From assembly GCA_012031265.1 (NCBI GenBank), contig JAAUTY010000004.1:35376-99375 (forward strand): a DNA stretch of 64,000 nucleotides, read 5' to 3'. Origin of the DNA: Spirulinaceae cyanobacterium SM2_1_0 (GTDB lineage Bacteria > Cyanobacteriota > Cyanobacteriia > Cyanobacteriales > Spirulinaceae). Shown here piece by piece: positions 55,890 through 64,000 of the stretch. Position numbers and translations under genes: made by a program. The notes under the pieces were generated by a model. It made no database searches. It had not been told where the DNA came from and saw nothing but the letters and a program-made list of their open reading frames with translations. Numbering within the stretch: the first letter of the stretch is position 1; the number at the start of each line of letters is the position of its first letter.

Positions 55890-56807
55890 CTATAGCGGCA
55901 CTTCATCGATGGTGGCGATCGCCGCTTGCCAGTCTTGGGTCTCAGCTGTCGGTGCATCCCCAGCGCGATCGCAGCGACGAGCAAACGGACAGCGATCGCA
56001 CTGACCCGCACTCAGCGGCACTTGCGTCAGCGACTCACCGGCTTGATAGTCCGTGATCGCCGTTTTTAGGTCGGATAAGAGGTTCTGCAAATCTTGGCGC
56101 GTCTGCTCGTGCTGGGCGCGATCATAGGTGAAGGTGATCGCTTGGGGTTGCGGCGATACTTGCACAAACCAGTAGGTCAAGCGCAACTGCTCCGGGGCAT
56201 AATCCGACGTTTCCGCGAGCAAAAAGAGGTAGAGGCGCGTCTGCCAATCGCGGGCAAGTTCGGGGCGGGGGCGCGATCGCCAGTAAGTTTTCCAGTCAAT
56301 AATCTGCGCCTGCTGCGGCTCCGCAACTAATAGATCGTAAACCGCCGTCAGCCAGAATCCTGCAATGGTCAAGCTACGGCTGTGCTCCGCCGCACGCCAA
56401 GTTCCCGGTTGGCTAGCGAATAGCTCCGGGGCCACCCGTTGCAAACGCTGCACCGTTTCCTCTAGTTGCGGCTCGGCCTGGAGCAGCGGCCCCACCGGCA
56501 ATGCCAACTCCCGCTGCTGCATCAGCAGGTGAAATTGGTTGCCCCAACGTGCCCGCTCTTGCTGCCCCAGCGGCACCGGTGTGACAGACTGCTCCAGATA
56601 AATATGCTGGAACTTGCGCGGGCAGGTGCTGAAGAGGTTGAGCTGAGCCTGCGACAGCCGCAGAGAAGGAAAATCCAACCTTTTTCTACTCCATGAAAAT
56701 TTAGTGAAAAATAAATAGGCAGCCTTTAAGCTGAGGAACGTCTTAATTTCATACCATGCGTGCCAGAAATCTTGTTGTGAAAGGAGTTTGAGCCAAGTGC
56801 CATGCAA
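55890..56807 (-). CDS. PD-(D/E)XK nuclease, RecB/AddB C-terminal type
   Basis: 305 residues as read, though the first 43 are doubtful. The family part starts LSQAQLNLFSTCPRKFQHIY. The nuclease core has AVYDLLVAE (Asp) and AQIIDWKTY (Asp-X-Lys); four Cys (STCPRKF, GQCDRCPFARRC) should hold a [4Fe-4S] cluster as in AddB and Cas4. No cas genes are near, so a DNA repair or end-processing role is more likely than CRISPR. The N-terminal 43 residues come from AT-rich DNA beginning about 56680, so the original start may have been replaced; a TTG at 56678 is an alternative. Confidence 0.8.
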   Translation of the reverse strand: MHGTWLKLLSQQDFWHAWYEIKTFLSLKAAYLFFTKFSWSRKRLDFPSLRLSQAQLNLFSTCPRKFQHIYLEQSVTPVPLGQQERARWGNQFHLLMQQRELALPVGPLLQAEPQLEETVQRLQRVAPELFASQPGTWRAAEHSRSLTIAGFWLTAVYDLLVAEPQQAQIIDWKTYWRSRPRPELARDWQTRLYLFLLAETSDYAPEQLRLTYWFVQVSPQPQAITFTYDRAQHEQTRQDLQNLLSDLKTAITDYQAGESLTQVPLSAGQCDRCPFARRCDRAGDAPTAETQDWQAAIATIDEVPL

Positions 56808-56926
56808 TTTAAATGTCCATTAGCTTACATACCGTCTGAAGTATCAGTCAATCTCAACCGATCAATAAATGACCGCTGGTTCAAGTGAGACCTATACGGA
56901 GATCCGAGAATGCCAACCCGAAAGCC

Positions 56927-57931
56927 TCAAGCCTCTCCTTCTGGCAAAGCACGCTGAAGCTGCGACAACTTAATCTCAAGCCTCTGCTTTTTGTCATATA
57001 GATTTAAGATCAGCGTATGCTTGTCTGGATAATATAGCTCCACATATTCAATAAAATCATCAATCGTACAGGTTTGGCGACTTCCCCCATTCCACTGGTG
57101 AAAATCCTCACTGACTTGCTTGGCAATTGTAATGATATTATCTAGCTCATTGCCGAGGAAGTAGTAACTTTTCTTGTCATATAAGTGATGTCCGACCATT
57201 TCCACTAATCTTCCTTCGTACTTATTACGAATGACACCACTGATTTGACAACGATTTCCATCTCTACTTTTCGCAGCGCGAATTACTTTTTCAATCTCCT
57301 TTTGGGATGGCGAAGGAGGTTTTAGAGCCAGATGATTGATAACAGGCGGTGCAACTTCTCTCACTCTCTCACAATAGTCTCGTCTTGTCTCCGAACGCAG
57401 TGATATAGACAGCTCTAAGCCAAGTCTCTCTAAACCAGACAAGGAGAAAAAACGATCAATTTCATAATATGAAAAATCCTCGTCTATCTTCATCGGGTTA
57501 TCAGATCTCTGGATAGTTCGAAAAGCCTCGTGTAGTCTAGGATGAGTTGTACGAAATATTTTTACAACATCTCTGTAGCTGAGCCAATGACGATTATTTC
57601 TCACGACTAGGGATGAACTATTCGCATATATATTTTGACGAACTTGCCGATCAACTTGGCCAACCCTGATGCGTTTGCATAATTTAAAAACTTGCGCTCT
57701 TTTCTCTAGATAATCAGCAATTGCTTCAGCACCTGCTTCTGAAAAATCTCTAATCAAATCTCCTGATACGTTCCCTCTCTGTCTGAAGTGCAAATCCTTT
57801 TCAAGTCGAGTGGTCTCGTTAGGTAACTGTTCGAGGTGACTTACTAATTCATCTAACTCTCTTCCCTTCAAACCTAAAGCTTCCGCGAGATCCTCTTCTC
57901 TGATGCAGAACTTTTCCCGATCAGAATTCAT
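56927..57931 (-). CDS. HNH endonuclease-like protein of an AT-rich cassette
   Basis: 334 residues. The C-terminal third (about 222-283) is an HNH nuclease: RDGNRCQISGV (Cys228), MVGHHLYDKK (His248, His249), LDNIITI (Asn265) and EDFHQWNGG (His278). The N-terminal two thirds are helical and charged with no recognised domain. It starts 2 bp after the stop of the J-domain gene, so the two are translationally coupled. The gene is AT-rich, has no HIP1 octamer and looks horizontally acquired. Nearest guess is a two-gene anti-phage or restriction-like cassette, but no named system is recognised. Confidence 0.8.
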   Translation of the reverse strand: MNSDREKFCIREEDLAEALGLKGRELDELVSHLEQLPNETTRLEKDLHFRQRGNVSGDLIRDFSEAGAEAIADYLEKRAQVFKLCKRIRVGQVDRQVRQNIYANSSSLVVRNNRHWLSYRDVVKIFRTTHPRLHEAFRTIQRSDNPMKIDEDFSYYEIDRFFSLSGLERLGLELSISLRSETRRDYCERVREVAPPVINHLALKPPSPSQKEIEKVIRAAKSRDGNRCQISGVIRNKYEGRLVEMVGHHLYDKKSYYFLGNELDNIITIAKQVSEDFHQWNGGSRQTCTIDDFIEYVELYYPDKHTLILNLYDKKQRLEIKLSQLQRALPEGEA

Positions 57932-57933
57932 AG

Positions 57934-58485
57934 TTAGAAGCCAGCAACAATACTCTTGTACATGATCTCTAGCTGTTCAAAGATTGCTCTGTCTCCAGTC
58001 TCTGGATTGTCAGGATGATAAACTTTTGCGAGTTTTCGGTATGAGGTTTTAACATCCTCTTGTGTGGCTTTTTGAGGGTCTAAGTCAAACACTGACCATG
58101 GCTTAAAGTATTCGAATACATTGACACCATTAATACAGCCGTAGCCAACTTGATCCTGTTCACTGGGCAAAATACCAATCAGCTTCCGATACAGCATTTC
58201 CCAATTTTCCCGCAAACGAAAGTCCAACTTTTCCATGCCATCAGTAGCCATCAAAAATGCACCTGATTTTTTTAATCCCGCAGTATCCTGCACATTAAAG
58301 CGTTCAAATATAGCTTGTTTGATCTCATCTGTTTTTAGCGGTTGAGTTGCCTGTCCAGTTTTGAGTTCTGAACTTTGAATGACAAAATAGGCGAACTCTT
58401 CTAGAAGCCTCGCATCAATATGCTTGGCTTGAGTGAGACGAACGATTTCGCTTTGTACCTTTGGAGTTAGGACAGCCCGCGCCAT
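57934..58485 (-). CDS. J-domain protein of the AT-rich cassette
   Basis: 183 residues. Most of the protein is helical and unrecognised (starts MARAVLTPKVQSEIVRLTQA). The last about 50 residues form a J domain with the HPD motif at about 157-159 (KVYHPDNPETGD), so it should recruit an Hsp70. A C-terminal J domain is unusual. The order is J-domain gene, 2-bp gap, HNH nuclease gene. Both share AT-rich composition. Confidence 0.78.
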   Translation of the reverse strand: MARAVLTPKVQSEIVRLTQAKHIDARLLEEFAYFVIQSSELKTGQATQPLKTDEIKQAIFERFNVQDTAGLKKSGAFLMATDGMEKLDFRLRENWEMLYRKLIGILPSEQDQVGYGCINGVNVFEYFKPWSVFDLDPQKATQEDVKTSYRKLAKVYHPDNPETGDRAIFEQLEIMYKSIVAGF

Positions 58486-58789
58486 ATTGTCTCCATCACA
58501 TCATCACTCAATTGTATCAAGATGCCCAAGTTCTAGAGCTACGCGGCTTGACAAATCGCAATTGATGCGGATTGAGTTTGAGCTGAGTAACCTACCAGTC
58601 TCAGGGTGACCTTCCATCAACGCCTGGGTGCTCTAGAGCATCGGTTCAGTAGTCCCAGAACCCCGATTGCTTCGTTGACTGAACCACAGGATTTGGCACT
58701 TCTCAGGTGAGAGACTAAGGTTCTGTACTGGCGCTCTAGCACGAGATTAGGCATCAAAATAGTATTAAATCTCTACTTTATGGTCAAAT
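58486..58789 (+). other. 304-bp gap upstream of the J-domain/HNH pair
   Basis: GGTTCAGT (58643-58650) and ACTGAACC (58678-58685) form an 8-bp perfect inverted repeat with a 27-nt loop. The gap must hold the promoter of the minus-strand cassette. No gene is seen. Confidence 0.5.
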
Positions 58790-59284
58790 TCATCGGAAAA
58801 TAGCTGATTTTGGTAAATCCGCCAGCGTCTTGGTCATGAAGGCGCTGGCGGGATCGTCCGTGTAGTCGGCGAAGGGGCCGCAAGGCTCGAAACCGTAGCG
58901 GGAATATAGAGCGCGGGCTGAGACGAAGGCAGCAAAAGATCCCGTTTCTAAGTACAATTGGCTGTAGCTGCGGCGTTTGGCTTCCTCCAGGATGTGTTCG
59001 AGTAGGCGCGCGGCAACTCCTTGGCGACGATAGGCACGGGCGGTTCGCATCGATTTGATCTCACCAATGCTCGCTGTCAATTCCTTCAAAGCGCCGCAAC
59101 CGAGCAAGGCTCGGCCCCGCCAAGCTGTCCAGACGGTGATGGCGGGCGATCGCAGCGCCGCAATATCCAGCGCGTGAACACTTTCTGGTGGCATGATTTC
59201 GTACATTTCGGTCAGATGCGCTCGCAATAAGGCGGCGATCGCAGCGCCAGTGAGGTCGTCTTCGCGAATCTGTAATGGCTCCAT
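58790..59284 (-). CDS. GNAT family N-acetyltransferase
   Basis: 164 residues from ATG 59284. GNAT acetyl-CoA site is in YRRQGVAARLLEHILEEAKRR (R/Q-x-x-G-x-A), with SQLYLETGSFAAFVSARALY before and the C-terminal SRYGFEPCGPFADY. The substrate is unknown. It follows the anchored unknown protein by 22 bp on the same strand. It is the first gene after the AT-rich cassette to show normal composition and HIP1. Confidence 0.85.
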   Translation of the reverse strand: MEPLQIREDDLTGAAIAALLRAHLTEMYEIMPPESVHALDIAALRSPAITVWTAWRGRALLGCGALKELTASIGEIKSMRTARAYRRQGVAARLLEHILEEAKRRSYSQLYLETGSFAAFVSARALYSRYGFEPCGPFADYTDDPASAFMTKTLADLPKSAIFR

Positions 59285-59306
59285 CGGCTGGCCTGCTCCA
59301 GATGGC

Positions 59307-60395
59307 TCACTCCTGTTGCATGGTCTGGTAGACCTGAGCATAGAGGTCGAGAACGTGGGCGATTTCTTGGGTACGGCGCATTTGGTCGCCGTAGACGCAT
59401 TCCCACTCGGTCACGGGGCGGCGCTCGCGGGCGCAGATACCGAGCAGGCCCGAGGCGTGATTGCGGCCGGTATGCAGGTCGAGTTCGTTGCGGCTGTTGA
59501 GGTAGAAGGAGGCTGTGCGCGCCCAGGCGATCGCCTCCAAACCCTGCAAGCCGCCACGCCGGGCGATCGCCAGCGCCTCCGGAAAGCGACGCGAGTGAAT
59601 CGGGCTGGCTTGATTGTACAAGTCGGTCGTATTCAGGAGCGCTTCGAGGTCGTAGTCGGGATGAATGCCCGCCTCATAGAGATCGGCAATATTCGTCGGC
59701 AGGCGTTCTAGGGCGCGTCGCGCGCAAATCTGCTCGGCGAGGGCAATGTTGCCGCCGCTGCGGCCCTGATCGCTACAAGGGCCGTAGTTGGTCACGCGCT
59801 GTCCCCAGGAGAGGTTGCCGGGATCGGTGTGACCGAAATAAAGGGGGGTCTGCTGAACGAAGAGCTTGCTGCCTTCGGCAAAGACGCGATAGTTGCCCTC
59901 GGCCGCGCCGATAGCCAGCATTCCCAGCGAGGTCGGCTTATCAAACAGGCGCTGGTGGCGGATGATGCTTTGGTTGAAGCTAAAGGTCGGCTGCGGTTGC
60001 GGGGTGGGCTGAGTCGCTTGGTAGTCCGGAGGGGGGGCGGATGGCTGTGGCGTCGCCGCCGCTGTCTCGCTGCGGTCGTCCGTCGCTGCTGCTGTGCCCG
60101 CACTCGGATTGGCTGTTGAAGCTTCTGAGTTGTACTCCTCTACATAGTCGTCGTAGCCGCGCAAAGAATCGAGGCGACTCGATGGTAAGGGAGCATGGGT
60201 GCCCGAGGCCGGTTGGTAGTCGGCGGCCCGTTGAGCGTCGGCGGACAAGGGATATTCGGAGTCGAGCGTCACCACCGCTGCCGCTGCGGGCGTCGTCGCG
60301 GTGGGATCGGACTGCGATCGCAAGGTGTAACCCAGGGCGGCAGCCGCAACCAAACCGAAGCCAGCCATCCGCATTAACCAGATCCAATAGGACAT
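59307..60395 (-). CDS. Membrane-anchored protein with unrecognised C-terminal domain
   Basis: 362 residues from ATG 60395. One N-terminal helix (about 2-25, WIWLMRMAGFGLVAAAALGY), then a low-complexity Ala/Thr/Pro/Gln region (about 30-150), then a folded domain (about 150-360) starting TSLGMLAIGAAEGNYRVF and including YFGHTDPGNLSWGQRVTNYG and a Cys-rich C-terminal stretch (CSDQG, QICARRA, GICARER, WECVYG). The AEGN segment and small size hint at a wall-lytic enzyme fold, but I cannot assign it. It is divergent from the zinc-protease-like gene. Confidence 0.65.
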   Translation of the reverse strand: MSYWIWLMRMAGFGLVAAAALGYTLRSQSDPTATTPAAAAVVTLDSEYPLSADAQRAADYQPASGTHAPLPSSRLDSLRGYDDYVEEYNSEASTANPSAGTAAATDDRSETAAATPQPSAPPPDYQATQPTPQPQPTFSFNQSIIRHQRLFDKPTSLGMLAIGAAEGNYRVFAEGSKLFVQQTPLYFGHTDPGNLSWGQRVTNYGPCSDQGRSGGNIALAEQICARRALERLPTNIADLYEAGIHPDYDLEALLNTTDLYNQASPIHSRRFPEALAIARRGGLQGLEAIAWARTASFYLNSRNELDLHTGRNHASGLLGICARERRPVTEWECVYGDQMRRTQEIAHVLDLYAQVYQTMQQE

Positions 60396-60572
60396 AAACT
60401 CCCAGATTTCGACCGTCATCGGCGGTCGAGGCGCAATTCCAACTTGTCATTCTACCCCCTTGCGCGCCGGTCGTGGGGGGGCAGAACTCCTTACAATGAG
60501 AGGATTGGGCGAATATGCTGAGACTGATTTGTAGACTGCCGATCGCCCCCTAGACTCACATCATTGCTCCTC

Positions 60573-61043
60573 ATGTCTGACCAACCGCCTGCCTGTTCCC
60601 TGCCGCTCATCGGTTGGCGTGAGTGGGTTGCCCTGCCGGAGTTGGGGTTGCCGTGCCTGAAAGCGAAAATCGATACCGGGGCGCGCTCCTCGGCCTTGCA
60701 CGCCTTTGGGATTGAAATGCTTGAGAAGAATGGTGGGGCGATCACGCATTTCTGCGTTCATCCTCGCCAGCGCCGCACTGACGAGACGGTGAGCGCTACC
60801 GCGCCGTTGCTCGACTGGCGCGACGTGCGAAGCTCCAGCGGCAGCAGCCAGCGGCGGCCGACCATCCGCACCGTTGTACAATTGGGCGATTGGCAGTGGC
60901 CGATCGAGCTGACCCTCGCCAACCGCGAATTAATGGGGTTTCGTCTGCTGCTGGGTCGCGAGGCGGTGCGTCAGCGTTTCTGGATTGATGCAGGCCGCTC
61001 CTATTTGCAGGGTGATCGCCCCCGGCTAGACAGCACGCTATGA
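60573..61043 (+). CDS. ATP-dependent zinc protease-like protein (RimK partner)
   Basis: 156 residues from ATG 60573. Contains [29 protein letters not shown] (DTGA, a retropepsin-like signature) and [22 protein letters not shown], which define the family next to RimK genes. It overlaps rimK by four bases (ATGA), a sign of translational coupling. Such partners may trim poly-glutamate tails that RimK makes, in analogy with RimB; that role is inferred from context. Confidence 0.85.
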   Translation: MSDQPPACSLPLIGWREWVALPELGLPCLKAKIDTGARSSALHAFGIEMLEKNGGAITHFCVHPRQRRTDETVSATAPLLDWRDVRSSSGSSQRRPTIRTVVQLGDWQWPIELTLANRELMGFRLLLGREAVRQRFWIDAGRSYLQGDRPRLDSTL

Positions 61044-61945
61044 AAATCGCGATTCTCTCTCAAGACGCCACGCTTTATTCCACCCGCCGCCTGCGCGAGG
61101 CTGGTGAGTCGCTGGGTCACGAAGTTCGAACAATCAATTATCTGCGCTGTTACATGAACATCACAGCGCACAAGCCCGCCGTTTTTTACAACGGCAAACC
61201 GCTGGAAGATTTTGACGCCGTGATTCCCCGCATTGGTGCGTCGCGCACCTTCTATGGCACGGCGGTGGTGCGGCAGTTTGAGGTCATGGGCGTGTTCAGT
61301 GCCAATGAATCGCAGGCGATTTCGCGATCGCGCGACAAGCTCCGCTGCCTGCAAATTCTCGCCCGTGAAGGCATCGGCTTACCAGTAACCGGCTTTGCTC
61401 ATGCAACCCAAGATATCGACGGCCTGATCGAAACGGTTGGCGGCGCGCCACTGGTGATCAAACTCTTGGAAGGAACTCAAGGCATCGGCGTTGTGCTGGC
61501 CGAAACGCAGCAGGCCGCAAAGTCGGTGATCGAAGCCTTTCGCGGCTTGGATGCCAACATCCTGGTGCAGGAATTCATCAAGGAAGCGAAGGGGGCGGAT
61601 CTGCGCTGTCTGGTCGTCGGCGGCAAAGTGATTGCCGCCATGAAACGCCAGGGCGCGCCGGGTGAGTTTCGCTCCAATCTCCATCGCGGCGGTGAGGCGA
61701 GCGCCATTAAACTAACCCCCGAAGAGCGCAGCACAGCTGTACGCTCGGCGAAGGCGACGGGCCTGCGTGTGGCGGGGGTCGATCTGCTACGCTCCAACCA
61801 CGGCCCGGTGGTGATGGAAGTGAATTCGTCGCCGGGTTTAGAAGGGATTGAAAAAGCGACGGCGGTGGATGTGGCGGCAAAGATTATTGACTTTGTGGTC
61901 AAAAGTGCTAGATCGGGGAAAACCCGCGATCGCATTCAGTATTGA
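61040..61945 (+). CDS. rimK: RimK-family alpha-L-glutamate ligase
   Basis: 301 residues, ATP-grasp fold. Features: [39 protein letters not shown]-binding [38 protein letters not shown] and the metal-binding [14 protein letters not shown]. coli RimK adds glutamates to ribosomal protein S6; cyanobacterial homologues may act on S6 or other substrates. It lies directly after and overlaps the zinc-protease-like gene. Confidence 0.92.
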   Translation: MKIAILSQDATLYSTRRLREAGESLGHEVRTINYLRCYMNITAHKPAVFYNGKPLEDFDAVIPRIGASRTFYGTAVVRQFEVMGVFSANESQAISRSRDKLRCLQILAREGIGLPVTGFAHATQDIDGLIETVGGAPLVIKLLEGTQGIGVVLAETQQAAKSVIEAFRGLDANILVQEFIKEAKGADLRCLVVGGKVIAAMKRQGAPGEFRSNLHRGGEASAIKLTPEERSTAVRSAKATGLRVAGVDLLRSNHGPVVMEVNSSPGLEGIEKATAVDVAAKIIDFVVKSARSGKTRDRIQY

Positions 61946-62107
61946 AGCCGATTGGGATTGACATCACGCCAAATTTTCAGATTTTAGAGTCGTCATCCCT
62001 TGCCACGCCACTGTCCATCCTCGGCGATCGCGCGGGCATCCTGACATCGGGGTCACAGCGCAGCCATTGCATCATGCCGGGAATCCGGAATCGCCTCCCT
62101 ACCCTCT

Positions 62108-63549
62108 ATGTTTCACACCAAGCTTAGCGCCGCGATCGCCCGCACCCAGAGCTTACTGGTCGCGGGCCTCGACCCCAACCCCGAAATGCTGCCGACCGCC
62201 TATCGCCAGCAGCACACCGATGAACTGGCAGCCCTCGCCGCTTGGTTGTACGACGCGATCGCCCAAACGATGGGTCTCGTCTGCGCCTACAAACCCAGCT
62301 TCGGCTTCTACAAAGCCCTCGGTGCGCCCGGATTAGCGTTGCTCACCGAAATTCTCGCGGCTCTGCCTGCCGATGTCCCGGTGATCCTGGACGCGAAACA
62401 CGGCGATCTCAACTCCAGCAGTGCTTTTGCCCGGACAGCTTTTGAGGTGTGGGGCGTTGATGCGGTGACGCTGATTCCCTATGCCGGTCAGGATCAGGCG
62501 GCTCCCTTCCTCGTGTATGGCGACAAAGCTGTGCTCGCCCTCTGCTGCACCTCCAACCCGGCGGCGGCGGCGATCCAGCGCTACCCCTCACCCCAGATGC
62601 CGCTGTATTTGCAGGTCGTCCGCGAGGTGACGGCCTGGGGAACGCCAGAGCAGTTGGGTCTGGAAGTAGGAACTAGCGAGCCAGAGGTCTTGGCAAATGT
62701 GCGGGCGATCGCCCCGGAACGCTTGATTTTGCTCCGCAGCCTCTGGCAACAGCCGGAGAAGCTGACGGCGCTGCTAGAAGCTGGACTCGCTGCCGAGGGT
62801 GGCGGCTTGTTGCTACCCGTGCCCCAGGATCTCCTCGCCCAACCAGAACCGGGAGCGGCGATCGCGGCGCTCAATCAGCAGATTAATCAGAGTCGCCAGC
62901 AGGTATTGCGGGGCGATCGCCCCGCCAGCCTTGGGTTGCGGATGTTTGCTTACTCGACCCGAACCCGCATCAAGATTTGATCTTGCAGCTCTATGATCTC
63001 GAATGTATTCTTTTTGGGGAATACAAACAAGCTTCGGGAGCCGTTTTTCCTTACTACATTGACCTCCGAAAAATCATCTCGCAGCCGCCCGTGTTTCATC
63101 GCGTTCTTGAGGCCTATGCCACGATCTTATCGACCTTAAAATTCGACCGCATCGCGGGTATTCCCTACGGCTCTTTGCCAACCGCGACGGGGCTATCATT
63201 ACGCTTGCATCGCCCGATGATTTTTCCTCGCAAGGAGGTGAAGGCTCATGGGACAAGGCGGATGATTGAGGGGCATTTTGCGGCTGGAGAAACTGTCGTT
63301 GTTGTCGATGATATTTTGATTACCGGCAAGAGCGTACTCGAGGGTGTGGGTAAGTTGGAAATGGCCGGTTTACAGGTTAAGGACATTGTTGTGTTTCTCG
63401 ACCACGGCGGCGGGGTGCGGGCAAAAATGAGCGATCGCGGCTACCGCGCCCATACGGTGCTCTCGCTGACTGAAATTACCGAGACGCTACACGCCGCCGG
63501 ACGTATCGATGACCAACAATACCAAACCCTGCAAGCGGTAAATTCCTAG
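62108..63549 (+). CDS. pyrF: Bifunctional orotidine-5'-phosphate decarboxylase / orotate phosphoribosyltransferase (PyrF-PyrE fusion), frame broken
   Basis: The PyrF part (62108-62980 in frame) is type-2 OMP decarboxylase: LVAGLDPNPEMLPTAY, AYKPSFGFYKALG, VILDAKHGDLNSSSAF and LGLEVGTSEPEVL. The PyrE part (62977-63549) has DLILQLYDLECILFGEYKQA and the PRPP site ETVVVVDDILITGK. Many cyanobacteria have these two as one fused UMP synthase of about 480 residues. Here the linker is legible in the PyrE frame (WVADVCLLDPNPHQDLILQL) and joins PyrF if one base is added near 62931-62935. Repaired length is 480. A separate PyrE start (TTG 62977) is the alternative, but the linker argues for a fusion. Confidence 0.88.
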
Positions 63550-63623
63550 CCTTGGGTTGATGAGATGCCATAATAAGCCGGGTTGATTCCCCAATTGTGT
63601 TTACCCCTACCAAAGACCTAAGC

Positions 63624-64000
63624 ATGGATACCCTCACCGCAATTTACGAACGGCGCGCGGTTAAGCATTTTGACCCCGAAGTCAAGCTAACTCCGGAAGA
63701 AGAAACGCAGCTATTTGAAGCAGCGTTGCAATCGCCGACAAGCTTCAATATTCAGCATTGGCGGTTTGTGATTTTGCGTGACCCGGAACTGCGACAGAAA
63801 ATCCGCCAAGAATTTGGCAATGATCAGGCGCAGATGACCGATGCCTCACTGCTGATCCTGATGACGGCAGATATGAAAGCCTGGCAAAAAGAACCGCAGC
63901 GCTATTGGCGCAATGCTCCCCAAGCAGTCGCTGACCTACTGGTTGGCTGGATGGGGCCATTTCACGAGGGGCGCGAGTGGTTGCAGCGCGACGAGGCGCA
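63624..64000 (+). CDS. Nitroreductase family protein (3' end outside window)
   Basis: First about 125 residues of a nitroreductase-like FMN enzyme. IYERRAVKHFDPEVKLTPEEE is the usual opening with the Arg-Arg-Ala FMN contact; AALQSPTSFNIQHWRFVILRD and LLILMTADMKAW follow. These are NAD(P)H-dependent flavoproteins with broad substrates. The gene continues past 64000. About 75 bp separate it from pyrF-pyrE. Confidence 0.85.
   Translation, partial: MDTLTAIYERRAVKHFDPEVKLTPEEETQLFEAALQSPTSFNIQHWRFVILRDPELRQKIRQEFGNDQAQMTDASLLILMTADMKAWQKEPQRYWRNAPQAVADLLVGWMGPFHEGREWLQRDEA

Noticed and set aside
55890-56807. Cas4-like role for the PD-(D/E)XK gene
   Set aside because: Cysteines and nuclease core fit the wider RecB/AddB family and no cas gene or array is nearby.
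1-64000. CRISPR array, tRNA, rRNA or prophage
   Set aside because: No direct-repeat/spacer pattern, no tRNA cloverleaf or T-loop with partner arms, no rRNA sequence and no phage structural genes were seen in either strand.

Overview
The window looks like chromosomal DNA from a cyanobacterium. HIP1 octamers (GCGATCGC and close variants) are scattered through almost all of it. The gene content is that of an oxygenic phototroph: hemL, psaX, ndhF and ndhD, an RbcR-type LysR regulator, a zeta-carotene isomerase of the NnrU family, an atypical cyanobacterial thioredoxin (WCGLC), a helical carotenoid protein, PlmA, DesC, a TIGR02450 Trp-rich protein and the HcyBio protein. G+C is high except for a HIP1-free, AT-rich patch at about 56.7-58.8 kb and a short AT-rich patch at about 33.65-33.78 kb. 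No rRNA, tRNA, CRISPR array or intact insertion sequence was found.

Layout. 1-9.6 kb: end of hemL, pentapeptide-repeat protein, RNase HI, a heptamer-repeat array, tlyA, psaX, HcyBio, an orphan peptide-binding lipoprotein, and rbcR divergent from the carotene isomerase. 9.7-14.4 kb: trxC, ndhF and ndhD, with good terminators after trxC and ndhD. 14.6-21.3 kb: an EAL response regulator, an Rrf2-cysK-dnaJ-like cluster, an SLH/OprB porin with a strong terminator, and a pterin dehydratase. 21.3-29 kb: a possible peptide gene with a perfect Shine-Dalgarno, a CNNM/CBS transporter, a phosphoribosyltransferase, and two frame-interrupted transporters (MFS, P-type ATPase) separated by dispersed repeats. 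29-33 kb: a CHAT-CHASE2 membrane protein beside a DUF1822 protein. 34-39.4 kb: ribonuclease D-like exonuclease, EgtD-like methyltransferase, two DUF2294 genes (one with an internal TGA), a helical carotenoid protein and two nearly identical tandem Uma2 genes. 39.4-46.2 kb: rpsA with a WG-repeat gene, dienelactone hydrolase, plmA, and a TetR/tyrosine-recombinase-like fusion regulator facing desC across two perfect palindromes. 46.7-55.4 kb: TpsB-type transporter, flavin disulfide oxidoreductase, DsbA-like protein, PadR regulator, DUF3611, serS and a third Uma2. 55.7-58.8 kb: a MITE-like element, a PD-(D/E)XK nuclease gene whose 5' end runs into the AT-rich patch, and a J-domain/HNH-nuclease pair. 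58.8-64 kb: GNAT, an unrecognised anchored protein, a zinc-protease-like/rimK pair, pyrF-pyrE (one frame-broken fusion) and the start of a nitroreductase.

Strongest novelty candidates: (1) the TetR plus degenerate tyrosine-recombinase fusion with two GCAAGT-N3-ACTTGC operators before desC; (2) the AT-rich J-domain + HNH cassette; (3) the CHAT-CHASE2/DUF1822 pair. A caution applies to the whole window: five one-base indels, all in homopolymers, break ndhF, the MFS gene (twice), the P-type ATPase and pyrF-pyrE. Their uniform nature suggests sequence error rather than decay, and this should be settled before calling any of them pseudogenes. Functions are inferred from recognisable motifs and remembered family features; no search was run.
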